Source: a bacterium (GTDB taxonomy: Bacteria > Hydrothermota > UBA3073 > JACQXS01 > JAUWAR01). From it: DNA of 8,791 bases. Positions 5,469-8,791 of this stretch are shown piece by piece (within the stretch, counting starts at the first letter, position 1; the number at the start of each line of letters is the position of its first letter). The stretch spans positions 1 to 8,791 of the forward strand of contig JAUWAR010000049.1 of NCBI GenBank assembly GCA_030601965.1. Reading direction: 5' to 3'. A program made the translations under genes and the position numbers. The notes below the pieces were generated by a model. It saw only the letters and a list, made by a program, of their open reading frames with translations, made no database searches and was not told where the DNA came from.

Positions 5469-6833
5469 TTACTGGAACTCTTTCAACTTACCCATTACTT
5501 TTGATTTAATCTCCTCAAGTGCTTCTTCAGTTTTGGCCTCAAATCTTAACACCAAAACGGGCTGGGTGTTTGAAGCACGCACAAGTCCCCAGCCATCCTT
5601 GAACTTAATTCGTGCACCATCTATGTCTATTACTTCGTAATCCTTCTTGAAATGAGACCTTAATTTCTCTACAATATTGAACTTATCCTCATCAGGTGTA
5701 TCTATTCTTATCTCAGGCGTAGAATAATAATACGGAATCTCGCTTACAATTTCAGAAAGCGGTCGTTCCTCTCTGGAAAGCATTTCAAGTAATCTTAAAG
5801 ATGCGAATATGGCATCATCATATCCATAATAATTATCTGCAAAAAACATATGCCCTGACATCTCCCCCGCAAGTGGTGCACCTGTTTCTCTCATCTTTGC
5901 CTTTATAAGTGAGTGGCCTGTCTTCCACATTAGAGGATTGCCTCCATGGGCTTTTATATACTCAATAAGACCCTCAGAACACTTTACCTCAAAAATTATA
6001 GATGCACCGGGCTTTGTTTGCAATATCTCTTTTGAATATAGGCACAGTAACTTATCACCCCATATTATATTACCCTTATCATCAATTACGCCGAGTCTGT
6101 CACCATCCCCATCATAACCAACACCAAAATCACAAGCATTGTTAATAACCTTTTTTCTTAAATCTTCCATAAACTCAGGAATAGTGGGGTCTGGAAGGTG
6201 ATTTGGGAAATTACCATCTGGTTCACAATAGATACACTCAAAAAGCGAATCAAAATCGGAAAATAGCCTCTTTGCAATAGGCCCAGCTATACCATTACCA
6301 GGGTCTAAAATTACTTTCTTGGGTCTTTTGATTTCTATTTTACTCTTGACAAGCGATATATAATCCTCAACAATATTCTCTGGGGCAATAATTTTACCAC
6401 GAGGCGAGCCTCCTTTGCCTTTTGCAAATTCTCCTTTTTCTATAATTTCCCTCAATTTTTGTATCTCATCACCATAGATTGTTTCTTTACCTTTACATAT
6501 TTTGAACCCATTATATTCCTTTGGATTATGGCTTCCTGTAATCATAATTCCACCATCTTGCTTATAATGAAAAAGGCTAAAGTATAAAAGAGGAGTTGGG
6601 ACAACTCCATAATCTGTGACATTCATACCCGAATCAATCAACCCTCTAACAAGGAAATCTCTTATTCTTTTTGACGAAAGCCTCACATCCCTCGCCACTG
6701 CAATATCTGGTGAGTGGTGAGTAATATAAGTTCCGTATGCTTTTCCAAGCAAATATACAACTTCATCTGTAAGGTCTCTATCTGCAACTCCTCTTATATC
6801 GTAAGTCCTGAATATATTGGGATTTACCCTCAT
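5469..6833 (-). CDS. Phosphomannomutase/phosphoglucomutase (alpha-D-phosphohexomutase family)
   Basis: The 454-residue protein is a four-domain phosphohexomutase that interconverts hexose 1- and 6-phosphates in the cytosol, feeding nucleotide-sugar synthesis for envelope polysaccharides. The phosphoserine loop TGSHNPKEYNGFK has the active Ser101. The metal loop is DGDGDR (241-246), the sugar-recognition loop GEMSGH (323-328), and the C-terminal phosphate-binding loop RASNTQP (419-425). GEMSGH fits enzymes of the PMM/PGM (AlgC/ManB) type, but substrate preference cannot be told apart from sequence alone. The start ATG at 6833 opens the typical N-terminus NIFRTYDIRG and is preceded, after 5 bases, by AGGAAG (6844-6839), which belongs to a degenerate heptamer repeat. 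The M16 peptidase gene lies 43 bp upstream on the same strand, with a REP-like hairpin between. The stop codon is 1 bp from the amidase stop. Confidence 0.94.
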   Translation of the reverse strand: MRVNPNIFRTYDIRGVADRDLTDEVVYLLGKAYGTYITHHSPDIAVARDVRLSSKRIRDFLVRGLIDSGMNVTDYGVVPTPLLYFSLFHYKQDGGIMITGSHNPKEYNGFKICKGKETIYGDEIQKLREIIEKGEFAKGKGGSPRGKIIAPENIVEDYISLVKSKIEIKRPKKVILDPGNGIAGPIAKRLFSDFDSLFECIYCEPDGNFPNHLPDPTIPEFMEDLRKKVINNACDFGVGYDGDGDRLGVIDDKGNIIWGDKLLCLYSKEILQTKPGASIIFEVKCSEGLIEYIKAHGGNPLMWKTGHSLIKAKMRETGAPLAGEMSGHMFFADNYYGYDDAIFASLRLLEMLSREERPLSEIVSEIPYYYSTPEIRIDTPDEDKFNIVEKLRSHFKKDYEVIDIDGARIKFKDGWGLVRASNTQPVLVLRFEAKTEEALEEIKSKVMGKLKEFQ

Positions 6834-6838
6834 ACTTT

Positions 6839-6869
6839 CTTCCTACTTCCCACAGGCTGGAAGCCTGTG
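6839..6869 (-). repeat. REP-like hairpin plus heptamer remnant between the M16 and mutase genes
   Basis: CACAGGCT (6851-6858) and AGCCTGTG (6862-6869) form a perfect 8-bp stem with a three-base loop GGA. Next to it on the mutase side are 1.7 copies of CTTCCTA (6839-6852). On the minus strand the latter gives AGGAAG, the mutase ribosome site. No T-run follows the hairpin, so it is not a standard terminator. Similar compact hairpins occur as dispersed REP-type elements in many bacteria; copies elsewhere in this genome cannot be seen here. Confidence 0.65.
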
Positions 6870-6876
6870 CTACCAG

Positions 6877-8118
6877 TTAGATTCTTAAATTTTTAGATTT
6901 TATCGGTCCAACAACACTTATACAAAATTTATCTCTATTCAAATATTTCCTGGCAAGAGCAATTACCTCATCTTCTGTTACTTTACCTATCTTTTCAGTG
7001 GTCTCATCAAGAGAGATATATCTATTAAGATGCATCTCATTCTTTAAAATCCTCACCATCCTATTTGTCGTTGACTCAAGCCCAAGCATGAGTGAACCTT
7101 TCAAATTTTCCTTTACATTCTTGAGCTCAGAACCATCTAATCCATCTTTCTTCAACTTTTTCATCTCTTCAAAGGCAATGGAAATCGTTTTTTCTACATT
7201 CTTGGGAGAGGTCGCAAGATATACCCCAATAGAACCTCCATCACTAAAAAGGTCAAGAAATGATGCTACATTATAGACTAATCCCTCTTGTTCTCTTAAT
7301 CTGTGAAATAGTCTGGAGCTCATTCCACCTCCCAGTAGAGTATCAAGAACAAGAAGCCCATATCTTTCCTGGCTATCATATTTTACTGTTCTCGTTCCCA
7401 GGGCTATATGTGCCTGTTTTCGTTCCCTTTTTGTTTTTACAATAACTGATTTTTCTCCAGGAGGTGGCAAACTTCTTTTTTCATTATCTTTTTTTGTAAA
7501 ACGGAACGAATCTTTAACCAAATTCCTCAGTTTTTCGTGGTCAAGTCTCCCGGATGCCGCAACAATTATATTATTCCCCAAATAATGGGATTCTAAAAAA
7601 TTTATTATTGTCTTTCTCTTAAATCTCTTTACATTTTCTTTGGAACCAAGGATAGACATAGAGAGTGGATGATTTTTATATAAAAGTTGCGATAGATTAT
7701 ACAGAGACTGGTCTGCAGACGAATCTTCAAAGTCCTTTATTTCTTCAAAAACCACTCCTTTTTCCTTTTCAATATCTTCTTCTCTAAACAGTGAATTTTG
7801 GAGTATGTCTTGTATAATGTCCCATATTCTTTCAAGGTGTTCATCCAAAAATCTCGCATAATAGTAAGTAAATTCCTTTGCAGTGAAGGCATTTGCCTCT
7901 GCACCCACTGCTTCTATCTCGGAGGCAATATCCTTTACGGTTCTTTTTTCTGTTCCTTTAAACAACATATGTTCTATAAAATGCAAAATACCATTTTCAT
8001 CCTGGTTTTCATCTCTTGACCCGGCGAGCACACATACACCAAGGGCGATAGATTTCACATTATCTATACTCTCCGTCACAATTCTTACACCGTTATTAAG
8101 TACAGTTTTTTTATACAT
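6877..8118 (-). CDS. M16 family zinc metallopeptidase (processing-peptidase-like)
   Basis: This 413-residue protein is a single-unit M16B peptidase of the mitochondrial-processing-peptidase type. The inverted zinc motif H-x-x-E-H is intact as HFIEHMLFKGT (His46, Glu49, His50), with the third zinc ligand expected at the EE pair 125-126 in VFEEIKDFED. The N-terminus KTVLNNGVRIVTE and the EANAFTAKEFT block (74-84) are typical, as is the C-terminal REQEGLVYNVASF segment (near residue 290). No signal peptide is evident, so it is probably cytosolic, and its substrate is unknown. The ATG at 8118 is the first start after an in-frame TAG (8130-8128); no good Shine-Dalgarno is close, the nearest purine-rich run GGTGGGG being about 19 bases away. 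It lies 62 bp downstream of the outer-membrane protein gene and 43 bp upstream of the mutase gene, all on the same strand. Confidence 0.94.
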   Translation of the reverse strand: MYKKTVLNNGVRIVTESIDNVKSIALGVCVLAGSRDENQDENGILHFIEHMLFKGTEKRTVKDIASEIEAVGAEANAFTAKEFTYYYARFLDEHLERIWDIIQDILQNSLFREEDIEKEKGVVFEEIKDFEDSSADQSLYNLSQLLYKNHPLSMSILGSKENVKRFKRKTIINFLESHYLGNNIIVAASGRLDHEKLRNLVKDSFRFTKKDNEKRSLPPPGEKSVIVKTKRERKQAHIALGTRTVKYDSQERYGLLVLDTLLGGGMSSRLFHRLREQEGLVYNVASFLDLFSDGGSIGVYLATSPKNVEKTISIAFEEMKKLKKDGLDGSELKNVKENLKGSLMLGLESTTNRMVRILKNEMHLNRYISLDETTEKIGKVTEDEVIALARKYLNRDKFCISVVGPIKSKNLRI

Positions 8119-8180
8119 TTTAAAATTCTATAGTTACCCCACCTACTGGCATAAATACTACAAGTGTAAAACCTTCCCTT

Positions 8181-8791
8181 TTACAAAAAACCTGTATAGG
8201 TAATCTTCAAAATCCTGTTGATACCTGTGTCTGTTTGCTCAAGTAAGTCCCTGAAATCAAATTCAAGTCCTAATATATCCTCAAATTTCCACCTTAACCC
8301 TGCACCTAAAAGATGGTTTTCACTCTCCCAATCATAAGAATACTCAGCAACAAGAGATGTTCCCTGAGCAATACCTGCCTCTATACCACCAAATAGACCT
8401 CCCTTTTCATGATAATTCCCCCCAATATATGGTATAACCTTTCCTTGCAGGTCTCCACCAATCACTCCATAAACTCCCTTTGGTTCAGATAGATATTTCT
8501 GATAATCAATACCGAAGGCGAGTGAAATGGGAGAATCAGCAAGTCTATACCTCGCCTGCACAGCCGCATTACCCATACTCGCAGGTTCACCTGTCCCTAT
8601 GACCCCTGTAGCACCCCAGGAAATACCAAAGGAAAAGTTTGGAAAAGGTGAGATGCCAATCAGTCCAATCATTCCTCCTGCTGGCTCCAATCTTAAACTG
8701 ACACTATAACTTGAAGCTGGTATCACATAAGTTGTAGGACAATCAATAAGAGACTGAGAAAAGAGAAGTGAGAAGTGAGAAGTGAGAAGTG
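8181..8791 (-). CDS. Probable outer-membrane beta-barrel protein, 5' end outside window
   Basis: The reading frame is open from the window end (8791) to the stop at 8181, about 203 residues. A GTG at 8726 could begin a 181-residue product. I prefer a start beyond the window, because the residues ahead of 8726 read as a hydrophobic signal peptide core (LLTSHFSLLFSQ) with a mature start near DCPTTYVIPAS. LIDC is not a proper lipobox because Asp precedes the Cys. The mature part has alternating polar/hydrophobic strands rich in Gly and aromatics, such as FGISWGATGVIGTGEP, AAVQARYRL and LGAGLRWKF, and ends ITYTGFL. This pattern is typical of small outer-membrane barrels; it reminds me of YjbH-like barrel proteins, but I cannot name a function. 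The 5' end is encoded by a heptamer repeat. The gene is first of the visible minus-strand series before the M16 peptidase. Confidence 0.7.
   Translation of the reverse strand, partial: LLTSHFSLLFSQSLIDCPTTYVIPASSYSVSLRLEPAGGMIGLIGISPFPNFSFGISWGATGVIGTGEPASMGNAAVQARYRLADSPISLAFGIDYQKYLSEPKGVYGVIGGDLQGKVIPYIGGNYHEKGGLFGGIEAGIAQGTSLVAEYSYDWESENHLLGAGLRWKFEDILGLEFDFRDLLEQTDTGINRILKITYTGFL
8763..8791 (-). repeat. Heptamer tandem repeat, at least four units, in the OMP signal peptide
   Basis: GAGAAGT (plus-strand reading) repeats perfectly at 8763, 8770, 8777 and 8784 and continues to the window edge. On the coding strand the unit is CTTCTCA, close to the amidase unit CTTCCTA. The 21-bp cycle encodes Leu-Leu-Thr-Ser-His-Phe-Ser. 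Total copy number is unknown. Confidence 0.93.

Noticed and set aside
6714..6896. Small plus-strand open frame over the mutase start and the REP-like hairpin
   Set aside because: It is antisense to a clear gene and its C-terminal part is just the translated hairpin; no ribosome site or family match.
8165..8185. Inverted repeat TGTAAAA/TTTTACA around the OMP stop codon as a terminator
   Set aside because: On the minus strand the T-run precedes and does not follow the stem, and the stem is all but one pair A-T.
7883..8203. 106-residue plus-strand open frame antisense to the M16 peptidase
   Set aside because: The opposite strand encodes the intact peptidase N-terminus including HxxEH; the antisense protein resembles nothing I know.
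8724..8726. GTG at 8726 as the start of the outer-membrane protein
   Set aside because: The frame stays open to the window end and reads as a signal peptide core there, so this GTG is probably internal.
1..8791. CRISPR array, transposase, phage or defence genes
   Set aside because: I looked for direct repeats with unique spacers and for recombinase or nuclease signatures and saw none; all repeats are short tandem units or palindromes.

Overview
The window is about 8.8 kb of AT-rich bacterial DNA, fully packed with housekeeping genes. The lineage looks diderm (Gram-negative type): it carries YajC, a periplasmic-type cell-wall amidase, an M16 peptidase and a probable outer-membrane beta-barrel. 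A radical-SAM enzyme of the AmmeMemoRadiSam type suggests an anaerobe. The low GC, many short tandem repeats and mixture of families suggest an uncultivated candidate-phylum bacterium (something like WOR-3 or Omnitrophota), but this placement is a guess from style and not shown by the sequence.

Layout. Positions 1-44 hold the 5' half of a tRNA-Leu(GAG) gene on the minus strand. A divergent promoter region follows, then archease and yajC on the plus strand (172-912). They converge, with overlapping stop codons, on a minus-strand pair (909-2599): a CcdA/DsbD-like membrane protein translationally coupled to the radical-SAM enzyme AmrS. A second divergent promoter region (2600-2725) drives the plus-strand genes dnaN, smpB and an N-acetylmuramoyl-L-alanine amidase (2726-5467). 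These converge, with a 1-bp gap, on a minus-strand series (5469-8791): an outer-membrane protein whose 5' end lies outside the window, then an M16 peptidase, then a phosphomannomutase/phosphoglucomutase. No gap between genes exceeds about 130 bp.

The functions are replication (dnaN), ribosome rescue (smpB), RNA ligation cofactor (archease), protein export (yajC), envelope maintenance (amidase, M16 peptidase, OMP, sugar-phosphate mutase) and redox/radical chemistry (ccdA-like plus amrS). I found no defence, phage, transposase or CRISPR genes.

The unusual signal is in the repeats. Heptanucleotide tandem repeats, (CTTCCTA)n and (CTTCTCA)n on the coding strand, encode the hydrophobic core of the signal peptides of two unrelated exported proteins. 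A third heptamer array, (GAATTRA)n, spans the smpB stop and the amidase start. Because 7 is not a multiple of 3, gain or loss of one unit would shift the frame, as at a phase-variation locus. A perfect 24-bp palindrome sits in frame inside smpB. Degenerate 9-bp repeats lie in both divergent promoter regions. A REP-like hairpin and a multi-hairpin element occupy two intergenic gaps.
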